From: Pararobbsia silviterrae
GTDB lineage: Bacteria > Pseudomonadota > Gammaproteobacteria > Burkholderiales > Burkholderiaceae
NCBI RefSeq assembly: GCF_003628125.1
Contig: NZ_RBZU01000001.1
Span: forward strand, 62,001 to 126,000
Length of the DNA stretch: 64,000 nucleotides
Reading direction: 5' to 3'
A program made the position numbers and the translations under genes. Shown here one piece after another: positions 57,101 through 64,000 of this stretch (positions within the stretch are counted from its first letter, which is position 1; the number at the start of each line of letters is the position of its first letter). Below the pieces are notes generated by a model. The model saw only the letters and a list, made by a program, of their open reading frames with translations. It made no database searches and was not told the origin of the DNA.

Positions 57101-58166
57101 GGAGCAGCTCGTTCATCACGCGTTCCTGCTGCGCGCGCGAATAGCGCGCGTGCAGCGCCGACAGCTTGATCGAGATCCCCGGACCCTCGTAGATGCCGCG
57201 GCGGCCCGCGGCCTTGCCGATCGCGTGGATCGCCTGCTCGTACGATGCGTAATAGCGTTGCGCGTCGGCTTCGGTCGTCGCGGCCTCGCCGAGCATGTCG
57301 TACGAATAGCGAAACCCGCGCGCCTCGAACTTGCGGCTGTTCGCGAGCGCTTCGGAAATCGTCTCGCCCGTCACGAACTGCTCGCCCATCAGGCGCATCG
57401 CCATATCGACGCCCTTGCGGATCAGCGGCTCCCCGCCCCGGCCGATCAGACGCGTGAGCGCCGACGACAGCCCCGTCTCGCTATTGGTCGTGACGAGCTT
57501 GCCCGTGATCATGAGCCCCCACGTCGCCGCATTGACGAACATCGACGGCGCATTGCCGACATGGGATTTCCAGTCGCCCTTGCTGATCTTGTCGCGGATC
57601 AGCGCGTCGCGCGTCGCGCGGTCCGGAATCCGCAGCAGCGCCTCGGCGAGGCACATGAGCGCCACGCCTTCCTGGCTGGACAGCGAAAACTCGTGGATCA
57701 GCCCTTCGACACCGCCGCCCGTGCGCTTGCCGCGCAAGGTCGCGACGAGCCGTTTCGCGAGCGCGTGCGCCGCCTCGGCCTGAGCGGCCGGCAGCCGCGC
57801 CTGTCCGATCAGCAAGGGCAGGCATTCGGGTTCGGGCCGCCGAAACGCGGCCGTGATCGCCGAACGCAGGACCGATTGCGGCTGGACGCCTTGCGCGAAG
57901 TCGAGAAACGGATGCGGGGGTTCTTCTTGCGAGCCGTTCGCCGGGACGGTGTCGTCGGCGCCGCCGCCGATCCCCGCGAGGCCGGTTGCACCGTTGAGCG
58001 CGCTGCTCAGTTCGGGGGGAAGTTGACCGCCTTCGATCTTTTCGAGATACGCGAAGATGGCTTGCTTGATCAGCCAATGCGGGGTGCGCTCGATGCGCTG
58101 GGCGGCATCGCGCAGGCGAGCGCGCAAGGGTTCGTCGACTTTGACGCCGAGGGTGGTGCTGGCCAT
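54162..58166 (-). CDS. putA: Trifunctional proline utilisation protein PutA
   Basis: A 1334-residue enzyme that oxidises proline to glutamate and represses its own gene. Residues 1-45 are a ribbon-helix-helix DNA-binding domain (MASTTLGVKVDEPLRARLRD). About 200-570 are the FAD proline dehydrogenase barrel (YDMLGEAATTEADAQRYYAS, LMIRLVKGAYWDSEIKRA). About 640-1120 are the NAD-dependent P5C/glutamate-semialdehyde dehydrogenase, with the base Glu in IAETGGQNAM and the nucleophile Cys in SAGQRCSALRV (about 915). A C-terminal domain with an Ala/Ser-rich insertion (about 1125-1150) follows. ATG 58166 begins exactly at the RHH domain; an upstream ATG (58226) would add 20 residues. Confidence 0.96.
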   Translation of the reverse strand: MASTTLGVKVDEPLRARLRDAAQRIERTPHWLIKQAIFAYLEKIEGGQLPPELSSALNGATGLAGIGGGADDTVPANGSQEEPPHPFLDFAQGVQPQSVLRSAITAAFRRPEPECLPLLIGQARLPAAQAEAAHALAKRLVATLRGKRTGGGVEGLIHEFSLSSQEGVALMCLAEALLRIPDRATRDALIRDKISKGDWKSHVGNAPSMFVNAATWGLMITGKLVTTNSETGLSSALTRLIGRGGEPLIRKGVDMAMRLMGEQFVTGETISEALANSRKFEARGFRYSYDMLGEAATTEADAQRYYASYEQAIHAIGKAAGRRGIYEGPGISIKLSALHARYSRAQQERVMNELLPRVRALAILARGYDIGLNIDAEEADRLELSLDVLEALCFDADLAGWNGIGFVVQAYQKRCPFVIDYLGDLARRSRHRLMIRLVKGAYWDSEIKRAQVDGLEGYPVYTRKIYTDVSYLACAKKLLGAPDAFYPQFATHNAHTLAAIYHLAGQNYYPGQYEFQCLHGMGEPLYEEVTGRDKLNRPCRVYAPVGTHETLLAYLVRRLLENGANTSFVNQIGDEGIEIDALVADPVDQASAVVPVGAPHPKIPLPRELYGQERANSMGLDLANEHRLASLSSALLASGNQNWHAAPMLVEADAAPGTPREVRNPADLRDIVGTTIDASAAQVATAMSNAVGAAPIWAATPVDARADCLDRAADLLEASMPTLMGLIVREAGKSLPNAIAEVREAVDFLRYYAAQIRQAFSNDTHRPLGPIVCISPWNFPLAIFMGQVSAALAAGNPVVAKPAEQTPLIAAQAVRILREAGVPHGAVQLVPGDGGTVGAALVADARTRGVMFTGSTEVARLIATSLAERLDPDGKPIPLIAETGGQNAMIVDSSALAEQVVFDVLQSAFDSAGQRCSALRVLCLQEDIAGRVLTMLKGAINELSVGNPDRLSTDVGPLIDAEAKRTIDSHIEAMRAKGHAVHQFDPGDATRAGTFVPPTLIEIDTLAELEREVFGPVLHVLRFERSKINALLDAIKATGYGLTLGIHTRIDETIAHVIDQAHVGNIYVNRNVIGAVVGVQPFGGEGLSGTGPKAGGPLYLPRLLSTRPPELPASLAQALSVDLPSASVPSSHASAGAAHGAAGASASASEALRAYRDWLDAQHDATNVARCDRYLARPLAGASATLPGPTGERNTYALRPRGTVLCVPSTLGGARAQLACALATGNRALFVPGIGGQLAANVPASLKARIEVQAADDDSVHYDAVLFEGDSDELHALIRRVARRPGPIVTVQGVASGALESGHDDYAVERLLSERSVSVNTAAAGGNANLMTIG

Positions 58167-58248
58167 GGTATTCGATGCATCCAACGCCGGCACGAACGGC
58201 CGGCGATCTGTGAGGGTCGGGGGCATCGTACGCCCGCCAGAAGACGGG

Positions 58249-58345
58249 TGCAACCCGATCAATATAAGGGGTTGCGCCTACGCCCGGCAAGATTGACCGG
58301 TCGTTTCGCGCGGACTCGGGTTTTTACCGTTCAAGCCTGTGCAAC
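58249..58345. promoter_or_regulatory. Candidate PutA operator boxes
   Basis: E. coli PutA binds GTTGCA. On the minus strand this hexamer occurs at 58254-58249 and 58345-58340, and GTTGCG is at 58272-58277 on the plus strand inside the promoter spacer. The boxes flank the putA promoter, matching autoregulation by an RHH-bearing PutA. Confidence 0.5.
58261..58290 (-). promoter_or_regulatory. Candidate putA sigma-70 promoter
   Basis: On the minus strand TTGCCG (58290-58285), an 18-bp spacer, then TATATT (58266-58261), about 95 bp upstream of ATG 58166. Good -10 match, moderate -35. Confidence 0.55.
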
Positions 58346-58464
58346 GCGTGTCGTTATACGAGGCATGGTGGGGATAAGAAGGCGGTTCGCGGCCATTCGA
58401 GCGCGCGATTTGCAAACGCCGCAGCGCCCGCCGATAACGACATCGGGGTTCGAGCGAGGGCGAT

Positions 58465-58674
58465 ATGGGACTCTCAAATTGGCTGATCTGCGGCGGCATC
58501 TGGGCCGCGTGCGCGTGTTGCGCGCTGCTGTTCATGCGCGGCGCGGGTCTGGCCAACGCACGCAGTGCGGAAATCGAGGAAGACTACGCGGAATATCGTG
58601 CGCGACGCACGCCCGCGCCCGTCGCGCGCGCGGTTCACGCGTCGCGGCGTTCGCTGCCGAGATCGCTCGGCTGA
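58465..58674 (+). CDS. Small hypothetical membrane protein
   Basis: A 69-residue protein with one hydrophobic, Cys-containing segment (SNWLICGGIWAACACCALLF, about 4-23), then an acidic EIEEDYAEYRARR stretch and a basic tail. ATG 58465 has GAGGG 5 nt upstream. The hydrophobic N-terminus and good ribosome site support a real gene, but no family is recognised. It is divergent from putA. Confidence 0.5.
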   Translation: MGLSNWLICGGIWAACACCALLFMRGAGLANARSAEIEEDYAEYRARRTPAPVARAVHASRRSLPRSLG

Positions 58675-58983
58675 TCCGCTCGCGCATCGCATCATGAATC
58701 GGCGCAACGATCGGGCTACCGATCGTTGCGTATCACGCGCGGCTGAATCGGCCGCACGCATCGTTCGGCGAGACGAGCCGATCGTGCAGCATACAGAGGC
58801 GACTCTCGGCGACGCTCGCGCCGAAACCGGACCCGAGGCTCGCGAGCCCCGGAATCAACGCTTCGAGATCGGCGCGATTCGCCGAACGGTGGGCGCAGTC
58901 GCCGCACCGTCCGGGCGCCGGTTCAACGGGACGGATCGCAAACGTGCGGTCTGCCGTCCCTGAAACACGCGTGTGGCGTTCGC
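58675..58983. other. 309-bp gap with perfect 12-bp hairpin
   Basis: It lies between the small membrane protein (plus) and the YeiH-like transporter (minus). A perfect hairpin cgcaacgatcgg / ccgatcgttgcg with a 4-nt gcta loop (58703-58730) lies 29 bp past the small gene and is the probable terminator, without U-tract. Nothing else recognised. Confidence 0.6.
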
Positions 58984-60435
58984 TCACTGTCCAAGTCCTG
59001 TCCAATACGTGCCGAACACGTGAACCGACAGCACGTAGCCGAGCACGATATTGACGGCGACACCGATCGTGAACGCGAGGAAGGGCTTGACGCCCGTCTT
59101 GGCGAGCGTGCCGAAGCGCGTCGTGAGCCCGATGCTGAAGAAGCAGAAAATAAACGCCCAGGTCCGCAAGGCTGTAATCGGTGCGACGAGACCCGGCGTC
59201 ACGACGCTGCGGTATTCCGCGAGTGAATAGTGACTCGCGACCCACGTCACGAGCGCCGACGCGAGCACGAAGCCGATCACGAACTTCGGAAACCGCGCCC
59301 AGATCTCGCCGGCGCCGACACGCGCCCGGAACGCCGTCGATGCGGCGCCGCCCTGAGCGACCGCGTCGGCTTCGGGTTCACGCTCCCAGCGCGTCGTCGC
59401 GACGATCGCGAGCACGAACGCCCAGATGCCGATCCAGATGTCACGGCCCACGACCTTCATCAGCGTGAAGGCCTGCAGCGCCGCTTCGGGCGAGCCCGCG
59501 ATCGCGGCGTCGCCGTGCTTCGCGAGATCGCCATACGCCTGAGCGGCCGCGATCCCGGCGGCATCGGCGAATTCTGACGTACCGATCCACGCGCCTGCGA
59601 TGCCGGTCGGCAAACCGAGGGCGCGCGCGACGAACGGCAGCACGAAGATCATGACGATCGCCCAGAGGATCACGAGCGTGATCGACACCGATGCATGTTC
59701 GCGCTTGGCGCGGACCGCGCCCGCAATCGCAATCGACGCCGAGACGCCGCAGACCGCGCCGCCCACGCCGAGCACGGCGGCAAAGCGCTTGTCGAGCCCG
59801 AGTGCGCGGCCGGCCGCGAAGATCACGCCGAACGTCACGAGCGACACGATGCTGGCCTGCACGACGGCGACCGGGCCGGCCCAGACGAGCAGCGTGAACG
59901 GCAGCGTCGCGCCGAGCAGGATGATGCCGACCTTGATGTAGAACTCGACGCGAAACCCGGCCGACAGCCAGTCGGGCAGACGCACGACATTCGAGATCAG
60001 CAGACCGAGCACGAGCGCGACGAGCGGCGGTTCGAGATTGTATTTCGAGGCATTGGCCCAGGCGCCGAGTTCGAAGATCAGCGTCGACACGACGAACAGC
60101 ACGAGGAACGAGACGAGGAACCGCGACACGCGGTGTCCGATGATCGCGAGGCTCACGCCGAACAGCACCGCCCAGACGACGAACAGCGACGCGTATTGGG
60201 GCAATTTCTTGCCGAGATCCGCGGCGGCTTCGCCGAGCGTCGTCCATTTGGTCGGCGCGACGGCGAGCCATTTGATGCTGCTGCCCGATGCGAACAGGCC
60301 ATACGAAACGACGATGATCGCGAGTGCGATCCAGATCGCCCACCAGTCTTCCTTCGCGACGAGATCGCGCCAGAAGCCGGGTTTGAGGTCGCCGCCTTGC
60401 GCACGCGCGGCGATCGTGGATTGGGTGTCGCTCAT
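58984..60435 (-). CDS. YeiH/UPF0324 family putative sulfate exporter
   Basis: A 483-residue integral membrane protein with about 11-12 hydrophobic segments (ALAIIVVSYGLFASGSS, SLFVVWAVLFGVSLAIIGH and others). ALVLGLLISNVVRLP and GVGGAVCGVSASIAIAGAVRA are hallmarks of UPF0324, members of which have been proposed to export sulfate or sulfite. It is longer than E. coli YeiH (about 350) because of an extra N-terminal region. ATG 60435 follows a GGGGGA sequence. A sulfur role would fit the nearby CysC/sulfotransferase genes, but 7 kb of unrelated genes intervene. Confidence 0.85.
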   Translation of the reverse strand: MSDTQSTIAARAQGGDLKPGFWRDLVAKEDWWAIWIALAIIVVSYGLFASGSSIKWLAVAPTKWTTLGEAAADLGKKLPQYASLFVVWAVLFGVSLAIIGHRVSRFLVSFLVLFVVSTLIFELGAWANASKYNLEPPLVALVLGLLISNVVRLPDWLSAGFRVEFYIKVGIILLGATLPFTLLVWAGPVAVVQASIVSLVTFGVIFAAGRALGLDKRFAAVLGVGGAVCGVSASIAIAGAVRAKREHASVSITLVILWAIVMIFVLPFVARALGLPTGIAGAWIGTSEFADAAGIAAAQAYGDLAKHGDAAIAGSPEAALQAFTLMKVVGRDIWIGIWAFVLAIVATTRWEREPEADAVAQGGAASTAFRARVGAGEIWARFPKFVIGFVLASALVTWVASHYSLAEYRSVVTPGLVAPITALRTWAFIFCFFSIGLTTRFGTLAKTGVKPFLAFTIGVAVNIVLGYVLSVHVFGTYWTGLGQ

Positions 60436-60780
60436 GTGGTCCCCCGTTGATGGACAGTGCCCCGGAAAGACGCCTTTTTGAATAGTCATCGGCGCACGTA
60501 CAGTGCACGCCGGCGTCAGGCGTGCCCCGATTATCGGCGGCGCGTCTGTAAGGCAAAACGAAGCAATCGTTATATTCATATGCGCACGGTCCGGCGCGGG
60601 GGCGGCGCGGGGGCGGCGCGGGGGCGGCGTGGGTTCGGCGCGGGTTCGGCGCGGGGCCAGCACGAGTTCGGCTCAGGGCTCGGCGTGAGATCCGACGCGC
60701 GTGCTGCGCGACATCGGCGCCGCTCCCGGACGACGCGTCGCAAGGACTTGAGACCGGGGCTCCCCGAGGTTCGCCGTCGA
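60436..60780. other. 345-bp gap upstream of YeiH-like gene
   Basis: It contains the 11-bp minisatellite at 60592-60679. On the minus strand GCCGATAA (60538-60531) followed by ATCGG is a possible -10 element for the transporter gene, but no convincing -35 was found. No gene. Confidence 0.6.
60592..60679. repeat. Eight 11-bp tandem repeats
   Basis: Units start at 60592 and repeat every 11 bp: three perfect copies of cggcgcggggg, then five progressively degenerate copies (cggcgtgggtt, cggcgcgggtt, cggcgcggggc, cagcacgagtt, cggctcagggc). The decay in one direction suggests recent slippage at the left end. Confidence 0.9.
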
Positions 60781-63060
60781 TCAGATATCGAGCGGATCGA
60801 CTTCGATCACCCAGCGGAGCAAGCCGCGCGTTTCGCCGCCCTTGATCTCGCGCAGCCGCGGCTGCCAGGCGCGCAACGCGGCCTGGAGCGCCGCGCGCGA
60901 ACCGCTTTCGAGCAGCAGCTGCGCGCGATGGACGTTCATGACCTTGACGATCGTCAGCGGCACCGCGTCGTAGCGCGTCACATGTTCGGCGCCCGGCAGT
61001 CCGTCGAGCGACGCCGCGGCCTCGTCGAGAAACGCGAGCGCCGCTTCGAGCGTGCGCGCGTCGGCGCGCAGCAGCGCCTGGAATGCGAACGGCGGAAGCC
61101 GCGCCTCGCGCCGCTCGGTCAGCGCGGCACGCGCAAACCCTTCGTAGTCGTGCCGCATGAGCGACGCGTAGAGCGGATGGCTCGCATAGCGCGTCTGGAT
61201 CATGACTTCGCCCGGCAGCCCGGCGCGCCCCGCTCGCCCGCTGACCTGCATGAGCTGCGCGAACAGCCGCTCGCTCGCCCGGAAGTCGTGCGAAAACAGC
61301 GCCGAGTCCGCATTGAGCACGCCGACGAGCGTCACGCGCTGGAAGTCGTGTCCCTTCGCGATCATCTGCGTGCCGACGAGCACGTCGACATCCCCCGCGT
61401 GAACGTTGTCGAACAGGATTTCGGCACTGCCTTTGCGACGCGTGCTGTCGGCATCGATCCGCAGGACGCGCGCACCCGGCACGACACCGCCGATTGCCTC
61501 CTCGACGCGTTGCGTGCCGCGGCCGAGCGGCGCGATATCGACATTGCCGCACTCCGGACACGCACGCGGAATCCGCGACTCCCATCCGCAGTGGTGACAC
61601 CGCAGCGTGCGGTCCGCCTTATGAAGCACCGCATACGCGCTGCAGCGCGGACACCCCGCGACCCATCCGCACGCATCGCAGGCGAGCGCGGGCGCATACC
61701 CGCGTCGGTTGACGAAGATCAGGCTTTGCTCGCCGCGTTCGAGACGCGCGCGCATCGCCGCGATCAACGTCGGCGACATGCCCTCGATCGTGTTCACGCC
61801 GCGCTTCTTTTCAAGGTCCTGATCGATGAGCCGCACCGTCGGCAACACGGCGTCGGCAATCGCGCGCGTCGCGAGCGTCAGGCGCCGGTAGCGGCCCTGT
61901 TCGGCCTGATGCCAGCTTTCGAGCGAAGGCGTCGCGGAACCGAGCACGATCGGAATATCGAGTTGCTTCGCGCGCCAGACCGCGAGATCGCGCGCCGAAT
62001 ACCGGAGTCCTTCCTGCTGCTTGTAGGCCGGCTCGTGCTCCTCGTCGACGACAATCGTCGCCAGTCTCGGCAGCGACGCGAGAACCGCGAGACGCGTGCC
62101 GAGCACGATCCGCGCCCGGCCTTCATGCGCGGCCAGCCAGTTCTGCGTGCGCGCGCCTTCGGCGAGACCGCTATGCAGACTCACGATCGCATCGGACGCA
62201 AGGTGCGCGAAGCGCGCCCGGAAGGTCCGTTCGAACTGCGGCGTCAGATTGATCTCGGGCACGAGCACGAGCGCTTGCGCATCAGGACGCACGAGCAGCA
62301 GCCGTTCGAGCGCGCGCAAGTAGACCTCGGTCTTGCCGCTGCCCGTCACGCCATAGAGCAGGAACGACTCGAAACCGGACGCCTGCGCGATCGCATCGAG
62401 CGCGGCAGCCTGGTCCGGCGTGGCTTGCGGAGAGAGCGCGACACGCTGGGCATCGACGGCGACGTCGGCGCGCGCATCCTCGACGCCGCTACCGACGCGA
62501 TCCGATCCGGCCTCGACGACCCATCCTTGCGCCGACCACGCTTCGAGCGTCTGTATCGCCTTCGCGTGAAACGCACGCGCCTGGCTCGCGCCGAGCACGC
62601 CTTCGTCGATCAATGCGCCTGCGAGCCGGCGCAGCGCGGTCGCGCGCGCGGGCAGCGCATCGGGCAAGGCGCGGCGGCCCGCATCGGTCGGCGCGAAGCG
62701 CGGTTCGCGCGCGAACAGCCGTTCCCATCGTTCGGCTTCGCGCAACGGCGCCGGGAGCGCGGGCAACGCGACTTCGCCGAGCGCGCGCTGGTAATAACTC
62801 GCCGCGAACGCGACGAGTTCGAGCCAGTGCGCCGACACCGGCGGCATCGCCTCGCAAGCCTGCTCGACGGGTTTGAGCCGCTCGGCCGGCACGTCGCTCG
62901 TCTCGGCGACTTCGAAGATCAGGCCCACCGCGCTGCGCCGTCCGAACGGAACGCGGACGAGTTGTCCGACACACGGCCGCTGCGCCGCGTGCCAGCGATA
63001 GTCGTACAACGCGGCGAGCGGATGGTCGAGCGCGACCCGGACGATGATCTCGCCGTTCAC
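60781..63060 (-). CDS. priA: Primosomal protein N' (replication restart helicase PriA)
   Basis: A 759-residue PriA. The N-terminal 3'-DNA-binding domain starts EIIVRVALDHPLAALYDYRW; helicase motifs are LLYGVTGSGKTEVYLRAL (Walker A), ATIVVDEEHEPAYKQQEGLRY (DEEH), VLGSATPSLESW and the C-terminal LMQVSGRAGRAGLPGEV. The zinc-binding cysteines are CDACGWVAGCPRC and CHHCGWESRIPRACPECG. It reloads the replisome at stalled forks. GTG 63060 is chosen because the family N-terminus begins there; the frame is open for 72 more codons upstream without PriA-like sequence. Confidence 0.95.
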   Translation of the reverse strand: MNGEIIVRVALDHPLAALYDYRWHAAQRPCVGQLVRVPFGRRSAVGLIFEVAETSDVPAERLKPVEQACEAMPPVSAHWLELVAFAASYYQRALGEVALPALPAPLREAERWERLFAREPRFAPTDAGRRALPDALPARATALRRLAGALIDEGVLGASQARAFHAKAIQTLEAWSAQGWVVEAGSDRVGSGVEDARADVAVDAQRVALSPQATPDQAAALDAIAQASGFESFLLYGVTGSGKTEVYLRALERLLLVRPDAQALVLVPEINLTPQFERTFRARFAHLASDAIVSLHSGLAEGARTQNWLAAHEGRARIVLGTRLAVLASLPRLATIVVDEEHEPAYKQQEGLRYSARDLAVWRAKQLDIPIVLGSATPSLESWHQAEQGRYRRLTLATRAIADAVLPTVRLIDQDLEKKRGVNTIEGMSPTLIAAMRARLERGEQSLIFVNRRGYAPALACDACGWVAGCPRCSAYAVLHKADRTLRCHHCGWESRIPRACPECGNVDIAPLGRGTQRVEEAIGGVVPGARVLRIDADSTRRKGSAEILFDNVHAGDVDVLVGTQMIAKGHDFQRVTLVGVLNADSALFSHDFRASERLFAQLMQVSGRAGRAGLPGEVMIQTRYASHPLYASLMRHDYEGFARAALTERREARLPPFAFQALLRADARTLEAALAFLDEAAASLDGLPGAEHVTRYDAVPLTIVKVMNVHRAQLLLESGSRAALQAALRAWQPRLREIKGGETRGLLRWVIEVDPLDI

Positions 63061-63503
63061 GTCAGACCTCGCCCGGCATCGACCGCCTCGAAGACGGAAT
63101 GGCGCCGCGATTCGAAGAACCTCATGTAAAACATCAACTTTGTCGCTAAGTTTCGGATTCGACGAAGATTTTGCGAGGCTCGCGCAAACCTGTGGATAAC
63201 TTTGTTGAAAAGCCCGCCTACGCCGCGTCGCGCGGGCTCTGGCACGGTTTTCCACACGCGCTCTCGCGCGCGCCAAGCGCCATTAAAAACTCTTATAAAT
63301 CAAAAGCTTGAACGATTAACCTCAGATTTCGAGGAATGCATTCCCGATCTCGTGATGTTTGACGCGGCGCAATGCCTCATGTGTGTATAAGTGAGGTATT
63401 GACTTTCGCGGAACGCAGCGTAGACGGTGCTTCCGGCGGACCATCCGAACCGCCGTGTCAGATCCATGAGTCGCGATGCAACAACCCTTAACGGCCGAAC
63501 GGT
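63061..63503. other. 443-bp gap with DnaA-box-like sites and AT-rich stretch
   Basis: It lies between priA and hemE. TGTGGATAA (63191-63199) is a perfect DnaA box on the minus strand, and TTTTCCACA (63248-63256) matches the plus-strand box at 8/9. They are followed by an AT-rich stretch (about 63282-63330). An inverted repeat agcccgc/gcgggct lies between them. It may be a DnaA-responsive promoter region. No gene. Confidence 0.55.
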
Positions 63504-64000
63504 TTACTGGCGAATCGTCCGACTATAGGTATGCACCTCGTCGACAAGCGCCGTCACGCTGTCGATCGGCGCGAATTGATTGATGCCGTGTCCGAGGTTG
63601 AATACGTGTCCCGGATGGGGGCCGTAGGCGTCGAGCGCCGCGCGGACCTGGGCGCGCACGGCGTCGGGCGGAGCGAACAGCGCCGACGGATCGAGATTGC
63701 CCTGGAGCGCGACGCGATCGCCGATGCGCTCGCGCGCGCGGCCGAGATGAACGGTCCAGTCGAGGCCGAGCGCGTCCGCGCCGATCTCCGCGAGTTCGTC
63801 GAGCCAGAGGCCGCCGCCCTTCGTGAACGCGATGACGGGCACCGACACGCCGTCGCGCTCGCGCTTGAGCAGGCGAATGACCTGCTTCATGTATGCGAGC
63901 GAGAACGTCTGGAACGCCCCGTCGGCGAGTGCGCCCCCCCATGAATCGAAGATCATCACGGCTTGCGCGCCGGCGTCGATCTGCGCATTCAGATAGGCGG
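63504..64000 (-). CDS. hemE: Uroporphyrinogen decarboxylase, 3' part (cut by window edge)
   Basis: About 165 C-terminal residues of HemE, the heme-pathway enzyme that decarboxylates uroporphyrinogen III to coproporphyrinogen [43 protein letters not shown] and [19 protein letters not shown] are characteristic of the enzyme. The reading frame runs off the right end ([13 protein letters not shown] before VMIFDS), so the N-terminal half is outside the window. The stop is TAA at 63504-63506. Confidence 0.95.
   Translation of the reverse strand, partial: AYLNAQIDAGAQAVMIFDSWGGALADGAFQTFSLAYMKQVIRLLKRERDGVSVPVIAFTKGGGLWLDELAEIGADALGLDWTVHLGRARERIGDRVALQGNLDPSALFAPPDAVRAQVRAALDAYGPHPGHVFNLGHGINQFAPIDSVTALVDEVHTYSRTIRQ

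Noticed and set aside
54093-58697. A 1534-codon plus-strand open frame opposite putA
   Set aside because: It is a GC-driven antisense shadow of a gene with full PutA homology; its composition is Arg/Asp/Ala-rich and domainless.
60531-60557. GCCGATAA on the minus strand as a second sigma-28 promoter (YeiH-like gene)
   Set aside because: The sequence at the correct 11-nt spacing (TTTGCCTT) matches only 3 of 8 positions of the -35 consensus.

Overview
The window is GC-rich DNA with the gene content of a betaproteobacterium of the family Burkholderiaceae (Burkholderia, Paraburkholderia or Trinickia type). The reasons are the protein sequences of gcvTHP with a tandem glycine riboswitch, sdaA, trifunctional putA, priA and hemE, the LysR and periplasmic-binding-protein styles, and codon use strongly biased to G/C at third positions. 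No tRNA or rRNA gene, prophage, insertion sequence or CRISPR array was found. Housekeeping genes (rep, glpD, gcvTHP, sdaA, putA, priA, hemE) form the backbone. Blocks of surface-glycan genes sit between them and look like accessory insertions.

Layout. 0.1-7.5 kb: a LysR regulator divergent from a 6-deoxyhexose (L-rhamnose/L-fucose type) operon of mutarotase, lactonase, ABC ATPase, two permeases and binding protein. 7.7-16.7 kb: glycan block 1, with a methyltransferase-TPR-glycosyltransferase fusion, a TPR/GT41 (SPINDLY/O-GlcNAc-transferase-like) enzyme, a 928-residue Ser/Thr-rich octapeptide-repeat protein behind a sigma-28-like promoter, a GT2 and a GT32-like enzyme. 16.9-27.7 kb: aldo/keto reductase, DUF3185 protein, phytanoyl-CoA-dioxygenase-like protein, BTAD/SARP-type regulator, Rep helicase, Gfo/Idh/MocA oxidoreductase, and a GlpD with a Pro/Ala-rich tail of about 345 residues. 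27.8-35.9 kb: glycine riboswitch, gcvT-gcvH-gcvP, an alginate-lyase-like exported protein and sdaA, which together form a glycine/serine catabolic region.

36.1-45.8 kb: glycan block 2, with an SGNH-like protein overlapping a GSCFA protein, three paralogous TPR plus heptosyltransferase-like proteins (the first separated from the other two by a pteridine-reductase-like SDR on the opposite strand) and a GT4 enzyme. 46.0-52.9 kb, minus strand: glycan block 3, with a sulfotransferase-coiled coil-glycosyltransferase-methyltransferase fusion, APS kinase CysC (which makes the sulfate donor PAPS), a flavoprotein and a large unknown protein. 52.9-64 kb: branched-chain amino-acid-type binding protein, putA with candidate PutA operators, a small membrane protein, a YeiH/UPF0324 transporter, priA and the 3' part of hemE.

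Working model (inference): the three glycan blocks could together build and attach a methylated, possibly sulfated glycan to a surface or flagellar protein. The octapeptide-repeat protein is the most obvious local candidate acceptor because almost every octad carries Thr/Ser pairs, it adjoins a GT41 enzyme, and its promoter resembles the flagellar sigma-28 class. The acceptor assignment and the sulfation step are not shown by sequence alone.
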